A DNA stretch of 33,982 nt from Firmicutes bacterium UBA5766. GTDB taxonomy: Bacteria; Bacillota; Desulfotomaculia; Desulfotomaculales; Nap2-2B. Below are positions 1 through 8,006 of the stretch, in pieces. A program made the position numbers and the translations under genes. Position 1 is the stretch's first letter. Each line of letters begins with the position of its first letter. Location: assembly GCA_002418775.1 (NCBI GenBank), contig DIEU01000004.1, positions 1-33,982 on the forward strand. The letters run 5' to 3'. Below the pieces are notes generated by a model that searched no databases, was not told where the DNA came from, and was given only the letters and a program-made list of their open reading frames with translations.

Positions 1-2
1 TA

Positions 3-80
3 ACCGCAAGGGAAGCTGCCCGGGCGGTATATGCCCTGTACGAATACAAACAAATAATTTCTAATCAGGTAAGAGGATAA
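3..80 (+). CDS. C-terminal end of acyl-CoA synthetase (ADP-forming) alpha subunit, partial
   Basis: The first 80 bases hold an open frame that enters from the left edge and ends at TAA (78-80). It encodes about 25 residues beginning TAREAARAVYALYEYKQ. This resembles the C-terminus of the CoA-binding alpha subunit of ADP-forming acyl-CoA synthetases. The next gene, 18 bases downstream on the same strand, is the matching ATP-grasp beta subunit, which fits the usual alpha-beta gene order. The call rests on this tail and the neighbour only, because the body of the gene lies outside the window. Confidence 0.6.
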   Translation, partial: TAREAARAVYALYEYKQIISNQVRG

Positions 81-98
81 ACGTAGGAGGTGTTTTAA

Positions 99-782
99 AT
101 GCAGGTAAAAGAAATTTTGGATAAAATCAAATCTGACGGGAGAAAGCTGCTTTTTGAGGATGAGGTCAAACGGATTCTTGCCCTAAATGGAGTAGCGGTT
201 ACTCCCTGCGAGGTAGCGCATGACGAGGACCAGGCGGTTCAACTAGCCGCAAAAATAGGCTACCCGTCCGTTCTTAAAGTTCATTCTATTGCTTATACCC
301 ATAAATCTGATTGCGGCGGGGTGAAGCTCAACCTGCCTGATGAAAAAGCGGTCAGGGCGGCTTTTCGCGAAATCAGGGCGGCAGTCGCTGATCAGGAGCC
401 GGAAGCTTGCGTGACAGTGCAACCAATGGCCGGCGCCGGAACGGAAGTGATTATCGGCGTAACTACCGATAATCATTTTGGCAAGGTAATCATGTTCGGT
501 CTGGGGGGGATCTTTACGGAAATTTTTGAAGACGTAACCTTCAGGCTAATTCCCATTACAAGGAAAGACGCCTTTAATATGCTTGAGTCCGTAAAAGGGA
601 ATATACTCCTGAAAGGATACAGGGGAAAGCCTCCGGCTGACCGTGAGAGACTGGTTGACGCTTTGCTAAAAGTATCCAAACTGGTTGAGGATAACGCAGA
701 AATTAAGGAACTTGAGCTGAATCCGGTAGTCGTTTATGAAAATGGCCTGCTTGTTTTAGACGGAAGGGGAACATTGCTTTAA
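99..782 (+). CDS. acyl-CoA synthetase (ADP-forming) beta subunit, ATP-grasp domain
   Basis: A 227-residue ATP-grasp protein of the size of stand-alone beta subunits of ADP-forming acetyl-CoA synthetase. The enzyme converts acyl-CoA, ADP and phosphate to free acid, CoA and ATP, conserving energy by substrate-level phosphorylation in the cytoplasm of anaerobes. Visible features are the HKSDCGGV segment (about residues 68-75), the glycine-rich GLGGIFTEIFEDV stretch (about 143-155) and the ELELNPVVV motif near the C-terminus, all typical of the ATP-grasp_5 family. AGGAGG sits 8 bases before the ATG. It follows the probable alpha subunit by 18 bases and is closed by a terminator overlapping its last codons. 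The acid substrate cannot be told from sequence. Confidence 0.88.
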   Translation: MQVKEILDKIKSDGRKLLFEDEVKRILALNGVAVTPCEVAHDEDQAVQLAAKIGYPSVLKVHSIAYTHKSDCGGVKLNLPDEKAVRAAFREIRAAVADQEPEACVTVQPMAGAGTEVIIGVTTDNHFGKVIMFGLGGIFTEIFEDVTFRLIPITRKDAFNMLESVKGNILLKGYRGKPPADRERLVDALLKVSKLVEDNAEIKELELNPVVVYENGLLVLDGRGTLL

Positions 783-806
783 AAAAGCAACTTCCCCTCT
801 TTTTTA
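766..806 (+). terminator. intrinsic terminator after the acyl-CoA synthetase beta gene
   Basis: An inverted repeat pairs GGGGAA (766-771) with TTCCCC (792-797) and TTGCTTT (774-780) with AAAGCAA (784-790), followed by a T-run at 800-805. It overlaps the end of the coding sequence and lies between two convergent genes, so it may serve both strands. Confidence 0.8.
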
Positions 807-821
807 TATCTTTTATTGATG

Positions 822-2234
822 TTAGATTCTTTTAAAGTTTTGTTCGTCAAAAAGTATCTGATCAAGTTCATCCTCAGTGTAAATTCCTTCGCTGAGGATT
901 ATTTCTCTTGGGGTGGTACCCATTTGCTTTGCCCGTGTGGCCAGTTCAGTGCACCTGGCATAGCCGAGGTGAGGAACAAGGGCAGTCAGTCCCCAATTTT
1001 TCCAGCCCACTTCCAAATGCTCCTGGCAGGCCTTTTCGTTTGCGGTAATACCCCGGATACATCTCGATGCGAATAAATGATCGGCTTTTTCCAGGATTGA
1101 GATTGATTCAAACAAGCCGTGAGAGAGAAGGGGCAGGAAGGCGTTCAATTCAAGGCGGCCGCGGCGGATAACCTCACAAACGACATAATCGTTAGCAATA
1201 ACCCTCATGGCAACCTGCTCGACCATCTCCGCAATAACCGGGTTAACCTTGCCGGGCATGATTGACGAGCCGGCCTGGACTTCCGGCAGCCTTATTTCAG
1301 AAATTCCGGCCCGCGGCCCCGAATGGAGCATCATCAGATCGCTGGTGATTTTGGACAGGTTTGCGGCATGTATCTTCAGCATGCCTGATACAACCGCAAA
1401 AGCGTCAAGGTTTTGGGTTGCGTCGATTAAATTAACCGCAGGTGCAAGCCCGAGGCCGGTATTTTTATTGATCCTTTCCACAGCCATGTGACCAAATCCC
1501 TTGGGTGCCGTTATCCCGGTGCCAATGGCTGTTCCACCTAGGTTTACGCTGCTTAAAGCATCCTCGCATTCTAGAAATCTCGCCCTGTCCCGTTTAACAA
1601 CCGCGGCATAGGCGTTAAACCCGTCCCCAAGGGTTAAGGGGACCGCGTCCTGGTGCTGCGTTCTGCCCATTTTCAGGATGCCTTCGAATTCCCTGCTCTT
1701 ATCCTGAAGCGCGTTAATCAACTCTGTAACAGCTATCGGAAGGTTGCGGAAAAGGACGATCATCGCTATTCTAATTGCTGTAGGAATGGTATCGTTAGTT
1801 GATTGGTGTAAGTTTACATGATCGTTGGGGTGAATAACCTGGTAATTTCCCTTTTCTTCACCCAGTATTTCCAAAGCGCGGTTGGCAATAACTTCGTTGG
1901 CGTTCATGTTTGTCGAAGTTCCGGCGCCGCCCTGAAATACATCGACAAGAAACTGTTCAAGCAAGTTTCCATTAATAATATCATCACAGGCCTGCACTAT
2001 CGCCTCGCCAATTTTTCTGTCCAGATAACCCAGTTTCATGTTTACTTGGGCGCAGGCTTTTTTTACATGACAAAGAGAACGAATCAATTCAGGGTGAAGC
2101 CTGTATCCGGAAACTGCAAAGTTCTCCTGGGCGCGTAAAGTATGAACGCCCCAGTAAACATCGTTTGGTACTCTCTTTTCACCGATAAGATCATGCTCAA
2201 TTCTTTTTACACATTCTTTTTCAGGGCTACTCAT
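822..2234 (-). CDS. aspA: aspartate ammonia-lyase (aspartase)
   Basis: A 470-residue member of the fumarase/aspartase superfamily. It should catalyse reversible conversion of L-aspartate to fumarate and ammonia in the cytoplasm. The superfamily signature GSSIMPGKVNP is present at about residues 322-332 and contains the catalytic serine loop. TNMNANEVIANRA, HPNDHVNLHQSTND and GRTQHQDAVP are the other conserved blocks. Length and the LDATQN/SGMLK-like region favour aspartase over class II fumarase, but the two are hard to separate without alignment. The start is set at ATG 2234 because AGAGGTGG lies about 5 bases upstream; an in-frame GTG at 2243 would overlap that ribosome site. It is transcribed from its own promoter, divergent from the CoA-transferase gene. 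Confidence 0.9.
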   Translation of the reverse strand: MSSPEKECVKRIEHDLIGEKRVPNDVYWGVHTLRAQENFAVSGYRLHPELIRSLCHVKKACAQVNMKLGYLDRKIGEAIVQACDDIINGNLLEQFLVDVFQGGAGTSTNMNANEVIANRALEILGEEKGNYQVIHPNDHVNLHQSTNDTIPTAIRIAMIVLFRNLPIAVTELINALQDKSREFEGILKMGRTQHQDAVPLTLGDGFNAYAAVVKRDRARFLECEDALSSVNLGGTAIGTGITAPKGFGHMAVERINKNTGLGLAPAVNLIDATQNLDAFAVVSGMLKIHAANLSKITSDLMMLHSGPRAGISEIRLPEVQAGSSIMPGKVNPVIAEMVEQVAMRVIANDYVVCEVIRRGRLELNAFLPLLSHGLFESISILEKADHLFASRCIRGITANEKACQEHLEVGWKNWGLTALVPHLGYARCTELATRAKQMGTTPREIILSEGIYTEDELDQILFDEQNFKRI

Positions 2235-2272
2235 CTTATCCACCTCTTTAAGTTCTTCCGGTCAGTGGTTAA

Positions 2273-2301
2273 ATAATATAAAAATCAGAAAGTATTGTCA
2301 A
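2273..2301 (-). promoter_or_regulatory. sigma-A-type promoter of aspA
   Basis: Read on the minus strand, TTGACA (2301-2296) and TATTAT (2278-2273) are separated by exactly 17 bases. This places the transcription start about 30 bases upstream of the aspA ATG. Confidence 0.75.
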
Positions 2302-2431
2302 TATTTATTATAATTAAAAGTTCAAACATTAATACCGCTTTTTTGTAGTAATTAGATAAATATGGAAAGTTTTTGGAAAGAAAATATTTAATATTATTAA
2401 TTTATTGCTATCTGATTTTCTTCCCGTATTC

Positions 2432-2460
2432 TTGACCGGAGTGAATCGTTATGTTATCCT
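2432..2460 (+). promoter_or_regulatory. candidate sigma-A promoter of the CoA-transferase gene
   Basis: TTGACC (2432-2437) and TATCCT (2455-2460) are 17 bases apart, with TG one base before the -10 giving an extended -10 element. The start codon is about 80 bases downstream. The -10 match is only moderate. Confidence 0.5.
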
Positions 2461-2540
2461 ACATAATGAAAATATGGTATTCATTTAGTTGTTTAGTCAG
2501 AAATAAAACTTCTGATTGACAAAAGAGGAGGGGATTATGT

Positions 2541-3761
2541 TTGGCGGCCAAACCACTGGATGGCGTTCGCGTACTTGACTTAACTCGTATTCTGGCAGGA
2601 CCTTATTGCACAGCCATTCTGGCAAACCTGGGAGCGGAGGTTATTAAGATAGAAATCCCCGGCAAGGGCGACGACAGCCGTGCCTTTACGCCTCATGTCC
2701 ATGGTGAAAGCGCCTATTTCATGAGTCATAACAACCAAAAGAAAAGCATCGCCCTTGATTTGAAGAAAGAACGGGGCAGGGAAGTTTTTCTTGAAATGGT
2801 CAGGCACAGCGACGTCGTAGTAGAAAACTTCCGCAACGATATTATGGAAAAACTCCACATCGGTTACGACATAATGTCTGAAGTCAATCCCAATATAATA
2901 CACGCTTCCCTCTCGGGATTTGGAAGCACAGGCCCTTTCAGGCATAGGGCGGCCTATGATATTATTATACAGGCGATGGGGGGCGTAATGAGCCTGACGG
3001 GGCCTGAGGGGGGAGAGCCGTTGCGCGCCGGAATCTCTATTGGTGATATTGCCGCAGGTCTATATACGGCTATCGGAGTGATCTCGGCCCTTTTTGGCCG
3101 TGAAAGAGGCCAGGGCGGCCAACAGGTGGATGTGGCAATGCTTGACTGTATGGTGGCTTTTATGGGGAATTACCTTAGCCAATATAAAGTTACCGGTGAA
3201 ATCCCCTTGAGGATTGGCAACAAACACCATTCGCTGGCTCCCTTTTCTTCCTATAAAACTGCTGATTCTGTAATCGTTATGGCTGCGGGAAACGACAAGC
3301 TGTTTTCCAGGTTATGCGTCGTTCTGGAGAGGGAAGACTTAATCACTGACCCGCGTTTTACAACGAACATGCTGCGTGTCAAGAATAAATATGACCTGGA
3401 TGAGATACTTGGCAATATTTTTATCACAAAGACAAGCTTATACTGGGTAAGACTGTTCGAGGAAAAAGGGATCCCGTGCGGCCGTGTCAACACTGTCAAG
3501 GAATTAATTGAACACCCTTACATGTGGGGACAGGATATGGTTTTAGAAGTTGAACACCCGGTCGCCGGAAAATTCCTGACAGCCGGTTTTCCGGTTAAGT
3601 TTTCCGGGACACCCTGCCGGATTGAGAAGCCGGCCCCGGTTTTGGGCCAGCACACCAGGGAAGTTCTTTCTGAATTGCTGGGGATGATGGATGACGATAT
3701 GCGGACGTTGGAAGAAAGCGGCATCATCGGAACCTGGGAAATGCCGGTTGATAAAAAATGA
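2541..3761 (+). CDS. CaiB/BaiF family CoA-transferase
   Basis: A 406-residue class III CoA-transferase. Such enzymes move CoA between acyl-CoA donors and carboxylic acids, as in formyl-CoA:oxalate or carnitine CoA transfer; the substrate here is unknown. The N-terminal LDGVRVLDLTRILAGPYC and the GDIAAG motif are typical. Asp169 of GDIAAG falls at the same residue number as the catalytic aspartate of formyl-CoA transferase, as I recall it. The start is TTG 2541, 7 bases after the GGAGGGG ribosome site. An ATG at 2537 lies too close to that site and is out of frame. The downstream metallo-hydrolase fragment overlaps by ATGA, so the two were probably one operon. Confidence 0.88.
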   Translation: MAAKPLDGVRVLDLTRILAGPYCTAILANLGAEVIKIEIPGKGDDSRAFTPHVHGESAYFMSHNNQKKSIALDLKKERGREVFLEMVRHSDVVVENFRNDIMEKLHIGYDIMSEVNPNIIHASLSGFGSTGPFRHRAAYDIIIQAMGGVMSLTGPEGGEPLRAGISIGDIAAGLYTAIGVISALFGRERGQGGQQVDVAMLDCMVAFMGNYLSQYKVTGEIPLRIGNKHHSLAPFSSYKTADSVIVMAAGNDKLFSRLCVVLEREDLITDPRFTTNMLRVKNKYDLDEILGNIFITKTSLYWVRLFEEKGIPCGRVNTVKELIEHPYMWGQDMVLEVEHPVAGKFLTAGFPVKFSGTPCRIEKPAPVLGQHTREVLSELLGMMDDDMRTLEESGIIGTWEMPVDKK

Positions 3762-4087
3762 GCGGGCTGACCATTTATCCGTTAGATCTCGGGGACGCTG
3801 TTGTTGACCAGAGCATGTCCATGGAGAAAAAAGGTATGGGCGTTCCCTGGAAGGCCAAGTTTCTGTGTTATTATATTGAAGGGGCTAAAAAGAAGATCCT
3901 GGTGGATTCAGGCGTATCGGATCAGGAGCATGCCGGCAAGTGGCACTCCGAAACGAACTGCCGGGTAACTCCGGGCCAGTCCATGGCCGCTCTGGAGAAA
4001 ATCGGCGTTAATCCCGAGGAAATAGACCTCATCCTGCTTACACATAAACACAGGGGGGCGGCTCCCGCGTGTTTATCCTGTAAATAA
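3758..4087 (+). pseudogene. truncated MBL-fold metallo-hydrolase
   Basis: The frame encodes 109 residues. The first 95 or so resemble the N-terminus of N-acyl-homoserine-lactonase-type MBL hydrolases (YPLDLGD, ILVDSGV, EEIDLILLTH). The family continues with THxHxDH, the zinc-binding motif. Here only THKH remains before the sequence changes to RGAAPACLSCK and stops. The break coincides with a GC-rich palindromic repeat (4044-4076) whose left arm supplies the codons around THKH. The C-terminal two thirds of the domain were not found downstream. Start ATG overlaps the CoA-transferase stop (ATGA). It is very unlikely to be an active hydrolase. Confidence 0.75.
4044..4076. repeat. REP-like palindromic element, copy 1 (ends the MBL gene)
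   Basis: The arms ATAAACAC (4044-4051) and GTGTTTAT (4069-4076) are perfect inverted repeats flanking a GC-rich core. The central 29 bases (4046-4074) match a second copy at 13873-13901 at 23 of 29 positions. It lies exactly where the MBL reading frame loses family similarity. Confidence 0.6.
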
Positions 4088-4361
4088 CACTCTAAAAATA
4101 ATCTTGTATCAGGATGGTCAACTGCCTGCGTGCTCATGTTTGCCTCATATACTTGTACGAACTCGTTTGCCCTCGGGCTCGGTCAAACTTAAGCGCTTAT
4201 GCGCCTCAAACACTTCCCTCGCTTATCCTCGAGTTTACTCGTTCTTTGAATGAAGGCTCAAAATCGCACTTAAGGCATTTTGACTTCCCTTTGTTGATGA
4301 TTTTTCCTTTTAGCTGGCGCTAAAATATCAAAAAAAATTAAAATAACGATTTTTATTCTTT

Positions 4362-4398
4362 AATAAGTCAATTATTTAAATAAGTCAAGCCTGACCCC
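4362..4398 (-). repeat. 37-bp dispersed repeat, copy 1
   Basis: This 37-base segment matches the reverse complement of 20108-20144 at 34 of 37 positions; the three mismatches lie in the central six bases. AATAAGTCAA occurs twice inside it as a direct repeat. Its GC-rich end reads AGCCTGACCCC on the plus strand. Such short conserved sequences often mark REP or IS200-like element ends, but no transposase is visible here. Confidence 0.8.
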
Positions 4399-4420
4399 AA
4401 TTACTAATTACCAAAAAATT

Positions 4421-4468
4421 GCTCCTGTAAAAACGGGATTTTTTGTTTTTACGGGAGCTAATTTTTTT
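4421..4468 (+). terminator. strong stem-loop terminator
   Basis: GCTCCTGTAAAAAC (4421-4434) pairs with GTTTTTACGGGAGC (4445-4458) over 14 positions with one G-U pair, and seven T residues follow at 4462-4468. An A-run on the left side means it could also stop minus-strand transcripts. It separates the metabolic genes from the sporulation genes. Confidence 0.85.
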
Positions 4469-4659
4469 AAAATTAAAAAGAATGCAGTAAAAACAGCGCT
4501 ATAGCTGTAAATAACGGCACAATTAGGCAGAATATTAGCAATTTATAAAGGTTAACTTAAGAATGCTTAATATATTTAATTGATTTCATGTATTTCTCTA
4601 GTTTTTAAAATTGTTTTTGTGATTGCTGCCAGAAAGAAATAATAAAGGAGGGGTGTTGC

Positions 4660-5952
4660 CTGAAACCAAATTTTCTCAAAAAGTTGCTCATGTTGCTCGT
4701 TGTTCTGCTTCTATATACAGCAGCATTAAAGGACTTGTCTTTGCTTCCGGCAAAACAAAATATTAATATGGGAGATCCTTTGTTGCCTCAGCTGACCGGC
4801 TACAAATATGGGCAAAACCCGGTAATGCAGGTTTACAGCAGTGAAAATAATCAAAAATTACTATTGCAAAGCGGTATTCCGGTAGCTTCAAGCCCCGGCC
4901 CCGTTAAGATGAATATAAAACTGTTCGGATTAATACCCTTCCGGCAGGTTTCCGTCAATGTGGTAGATCCGGTAAAAGTTATGGTAGGAGGGCACTCGAT
5001 AGGGATTTTCCTGCACTCCGAAGGAGTCATAGTAGCAGGCTACACGCCCATAGGGGACTCGCGGGGATTTAAATATAACCCTGCCGAAAAAGCAGGTATT
5101 TTACCAGGCGATGTAATAGTCAAAATAAATGGCAGGGAAGTAAGAAACGATAAGCTTTTACAGGATGAAATTGATAATCTGGGAAATAAAAAGATTTTAA
5201 TAAACCTCGAAGTAAAACGGGGAAAACGAGCCATGCGGATTTCACTCTCACCATTATACTGCCCTGAAACGGGCAGGTACAGAATAGGCTTGTTTGTCCG
5301 CAACAGCGCCGCCGGGATGGGTACGCTTACCTTCTATGAACCGAAGACAAACAAATACGGAGCGCTGGGACATATGGTCACGGATGCGGATACGAGCAGA
5401 AAGATAGATCTCACCGAAGGACAGATAACAAACGCCGTAGTTCAGGGGGTTTATCCGGGAAAAGCCGGTAAACCCGGGGAAAAAGTAGGATTTTACAAGG
5501 GCAGGCCTGAACTGCTCGGGGAAATAACCAAAAATACCGGCGTAGGCATTTTTGGAAAGCTAAGGAAGCCGCCGGACAAGTTCTTTTACAAAGAACCCTT
5601 GCCTGTAGCCATGTCTTACGAAATAAAGGAAGGCCAGGCGCAAATTCTGACGGTTCTTAAAGGGGATAAAATAGAATGTTTTAATATTGAAATTCAAAAA
5701 ATTATTCTGCACAACAGGGCAGGCGGAAAGGGACTGGTCATCAGGATTACCGACGAAAAGCTAATCAGCAAGGCGGGCGGCATTGTCCAGGGTATGAGCG
5801 GAAGCCCGATAATCCAAAACGGAAAATTTATAGGCGCTGTGACTCATGTTTTTATCAATGATCCCAAACGAGGTTTTGGTGTGCCGGCTGAATGGATGCT
5901 CCGTGAAGCCGGCTTCTTCCCTTTAAATGGCGCTTTTCAGAAGGCGGCCTGA
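4660..5952 (+). CDS. spoIVB: SpoIVB serine peptidase (sporulation sigma-K checkpoint), probable CTG start
   Basis: SpoIVB is made in the forespore and secreted into the intermembrane space, where it triggers processing of pro-sigma-K. This protein has an N-terminal hydrophobic anchor, a PDZ domain (AGILPGDVIVKINGREV, about residues 143-159) and an S55 peptidase domain with YGALGHMVTD (catalytic His) and GMSGSPII (catalytic Ser). Starting at CTG 4660 gives 430 residues, close to the roughly 425 of Bacillus subtilis. It also yields a normal signal-anchor, KPNFLKKLLMLLVVLLLY. AGGAGGGG (4646-4653) is 6 bases before that CTG. The next candidates, TTG 4684 and ATG 4690, lie 30 or more bases from the ribosome site. 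spo0A follows, as in many spore formers. Confidence 0.93.
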   Translation: MKPNFLKKLLMLLVVLLLYTAALKDLSLLPAKQNINMGDPLLPQLTGYKYGQNPVMQVYSSENNQKLLLQSGIPVASSPGPVKMNIKLFGLIPFRQVSVNVVDPVKVMVGGHSIGIFLHSEGVIVAGYTPIGDSRGFKYNPAEKAGILPGDVIVKINGREVRNDKLLQDEIDNLGNKKILINLEVKRGKRAMRISLSPLYCPETGRYRIGLFVRNSAAGMGTLTFYEPKTNKYGALGHMVTDADTSRKIDLTEGQITNAVVQGVYPGKAGKPGEKVGFYKGRPELLGEITKNTGVGIFGKLRKPPDKFFYKEPLPVAMSYEIKEGQAQILTVLKGDKIECFNIEIQKIILHNRAGGKGLVIRITDEKLISKAGGIVQGMSGSPIIQNGKFIGAVTHVFINDPKRGFGVPAEWMLREAGFFPLNGAFQKAA

Positions 5953-5998
5953 CCTTAAATGAGAGATAATGTAATATAAAAGTACATTTTAAAACCCT

Positions 5999-6026
5999 GC
6001 AGGAGTTTTAAAGTTCGCCGTCGAAT
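5999..6026 (+). promoter_or_regulatory. sigma-H-type promoter of spo0A with overlapping 0A-box-like core
   Basis: GCAGGAGTT (5999-6007) and GTCGAAT (6020-6026) are 12 bases apart. This fits the sigma-H pattern (RnAGGAwWW, 11-12 bases, RnnGAAT), and spo0A has a sigma-H promoter in Bacillus. GTCGAA inside the -10 is also the core of the Spo0A binding box, suggesting autoregulation. An imperfect palindrome overlaps the -35. Confidence 0.65.
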
Positions 6027-6081
6027 CAAATGGATATAAATACCTGGGGGGAAAAAAAGAAAAGGGGGCCGCGTAAAAAGT

Positions 6082-6855
6082 ATGAGTAACAAGAAAGTCA
6101 AAGTACTTATCGCTGATGATAACAAGGAATTTTGCGAGTTACTGAAGAGCTACATGAATCAGCAAGAAGATTTTATCCTTACCGGAATCGCATACAACGG
6201 TATCGAGACACTACACCAAATTGAGGAACAAAGTCCGGATGTGGTTGTTTTGGATGTAATAATGCCTCACCTTGATGGAATCGGCGTATTGGAAAAGCTG
6301 GCCGTCGGTGGGGCTTCAAATACAAAACCGAAGGTAATCATCCTTACTGCGTTTGGCCAGGAGGCGTTTACCCAGCGGGCTATGGAGCTTGGAGCGGATT
6401 ATTACCTGCTCAAACCCTTTGACTTTTTAGTTCTGGCCACACGTATTCGCCAGTTAGCAGGCGGGCTTAATTTGTCCCAGTACATCTCCACGGTCAAACC
6501 AAGGAACCTTGATATCGCCGTGACAAATATTATTCATGAAATGGGTGTCCCTGCGCATATAAAGGGGTATCATTATTTAAGAGACGCAATCTTGATGGTT
6601 ATTAACGAGATTAATCTGCTTGGCGCAATTACAAAGGAATTATACCCCATGATCGCACAGAAATACCAGACTACTCCCAGCAGGGTTGAAAGAGCCATCC
6701 GCCATGCGATAGAACTTTCCTGGGATCGCGGAAATGTAGAAATGATGACCAAATTTTTTGGATACACTATTAATCTGGAAAGAGGTAAACCGACTAATTC
6801 TGAATTTATTGCCATGATAGCCGACAAATTGAGGATTGAATCCAAGGCAAGTTAG
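6082..6855 (+). CDS. spo0A: Spo0A, master response regulator of sporulation
   Basis: A 257-residue two-domain response regulator that, when phosphorylated by the sporulation phosphorelay or direct kinases, binds 0A boxes and switches the cell toward endospore formation. The receiver domain has the acidic pair Asp12/Asp13, the phosphoacceptor Asp58 in VVLDVIMP, and LLKPFD. The C-terminal DNA-binding domain contains PAHIKGYHYLRDAI, SRVERAIRHAIE and the conserved end WDRGN...FFGYTI. A G-run lies 13 bases before the ATG, a weak ribosome site. It follows spoIVB, the standard order in spore formers. Confidence 0.97.
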   Translation: MSNKKVKVLIADDNKEFCELLKSYMNQQEDFILTGIAYNGIETLHQIEEQSPDVVVLDVIMPHLDGIGVLEKLAVGGASNTKPKVIILTAFGQEAFTQRAMELGADYYLLKPFDFLVLATRIRQLAGGLNLSQYISTVKPRNLDIAVTNIIHEMGVPAHIKGYHYLRDAILMVINEINLLGAITKELYPMIAQKYQTTPSRVERAIRHAIELSWDRGNVEMMTKFFGYTINLERGKPTNSEFIAMIADKLRIESKAS

Positions 6856-6885
6856 CTACCTGGCATAATATTTTGGGGTGTTGCA

Positions 6886-8004
6886 ATGTACATTAAGGGT
6901 ACAGCCAGAGTTGACCGCCGGACAAAAGACCTGGTCAAACGTCTGATGCCTGGTGAAATTGCAATAATTAATCATAGCGACTTAGATAATTTGGCCGCGC
7001 AATCTTTAGTAGCTGCGCGGCCAAAAGCCGTTATCAACGCTGCCTCCTCTATAACCGGTTATTACCCGAATCCCGGTCCGCTTTTGCTTGTCCAATCCGG
7101 CATATCGCTTCTGGATGCGGCCGGCGAGGATGTTATGGGAGTTGAGGAGGGCCGGACTATTGAAATAATTGACAATGACATATATGCTGATGGAAAATGT
7201 ATCGGAAGCGGGCAATCTTTAGAAATCGAAGACATCAGGGAGAAAATGGCCCAGGCAAATCTAAACATGAACAAAGTGTTTTCCAACTTTGTTAAAAATA
7301 CGATCGAGCACGCCAAAAACGAGTTGGGAATGGTCGCCGGTGAGTATAGTATCCCTACGATAAGCACTGTCTTAAAAGGCAAACACGTTTTAGTAGTGGT
7401 GCGCGGACAAAACTATAGAGAAGACCTGGATGCCGTCAGGTCATATATCCGTGAAGTCAAACCAGTCCTGATAGGCGTCGACGGGGGGGCGGACGCGCTC
7501 TGGGAATCTGGCTATAAACCGGACATCATTATCGGGGATATGGACAGCGTCAGCAACGACACCCTCTTTTCCGGGGCGGAACTGATCGTGCACGCCTATA
7601 CCGACGGGCGGGCGCCCGGCCTGGAGAGAATCAGAAACCTTGGTCTGCCGGCCAGGACTTTCGCTATTCCGGGAACTAGCGAGGACATAGCCATGCTCCT
7701 GGCATACGAGCAAAAGGCCGAGCTCATTGTAGCGGTAGGAACACATTCCAGTGTTGAAGAATTTTTGGAAAAGGGCCGTCATGGCATGGCAAGCACGCTT
7801 CTGGTCAGAATGAAAGTCGGCTCGATTTTAGTCGATGCCAAAGGAGTCAGTAAATTATACAGGGGACGGATAAAGGCCCGTTACCTTGCTCAAATAGTTT
7901 TGGCGGCATTGCTTCCTTTAGGTGTGATCGTTTTTATTTCGCCCGTGACGAGGGAACTGCTGCGCCTTGTTTACCTGCAGTTTAAACTGCTTTTGGGGAT
8001 TTAG
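6886..8004 (+). CDS. SteA-like protein (putative cytokinetic ring protein)
   Basis: A 372-residue protein with a thiamin-pyrophosphokinase-like fold region (IGVDGGADALWESGY, IIIGDMDSVS) and a C-terminal membrane segment (about residues 328-350). This matches the SteA family. In Corynebacterium, SteA and SteB form a complex at the division ring that influences cell separation. Here the next gene is a SteB/MctB-type protein 2 bases downstream, so the pairing is conserved. GGGGTG lies 5-6 bases before the ATG. Whether it has any nucleotide-binding activity is unknown. It may act in septation or spore septum formation, given its place after spo0A, but that is inference. Confidence 0.82.
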   Translation: MYIKGTARVDRRTKDLVKRLMPGEIAIINHSDLDNLAAQSLVAARPKAVINAASSITGYYPNPGPLLLVQSGISLLDAAGEDVMGVEEGRTIEIIDNDIYADGKCIGSGQSLEIEDIREKMAQANLNMNKVFSNFVKNTIEHAKNELGMVAGEYSIPTISTVLKGKHVLVVVRGQNYREDLDAVRSYIREVKPVLIGVDGGADALWESGYKPDIIIGDMDSVSNDTLFSGAELIVHAYTDGRAPGLERIRNLGLPARTFAIPGTSEDIAMLLAYEQKAELIVAVGTHSSVEEFLEKGRHGMASTLLVRMKVGSILVDAKGVSKLYRGRIKARYLAQIVLAALLPLGVIVFISPVTRELLRLVYLQFKLLLGI

Positions 8005-8006
8005 CG

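Larger units (their letters stand above)
2235..2540. other. divergent intergenic region, AT-rich
   Basis: About 306 bases between the divergent aspA and CoA-transferase genes. It carries one promoter candidate for each direction, listed separately. The middle (about 2300-2410) is very AT-rich with no coding potential or strong hairpin seen. Confidence 0.8.
4088..4659. other. gene-poor intergenic stretch with repeat and terminator
   Basis: About 570 bases without a credible gene. A 69-codon open frame at 4114-4323 has no ribosome site and a composition unlike a protein. The region holds a 37-bp dispersed repeat (4362-4398), a strong terminator-like hairpin (4421-4468) and an AT-rich leader before spoIVB. 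The 4115-4330 part may be a decayed insertion, but no transposase remnant could be read. Confidence 0.65.

Noticed and set aside
2537..2580. ATG just before the TTG start of the CoA-transferase gene
   Set aside because: Out of frame with the conserved protein and too close to the ribosome site; it soon meets a stop.
4114..4323. 69-codon plus-strand frame in the region before spoIVB
   Set aside because: No ribosome site, protein-like composition absent, no recognisable family.
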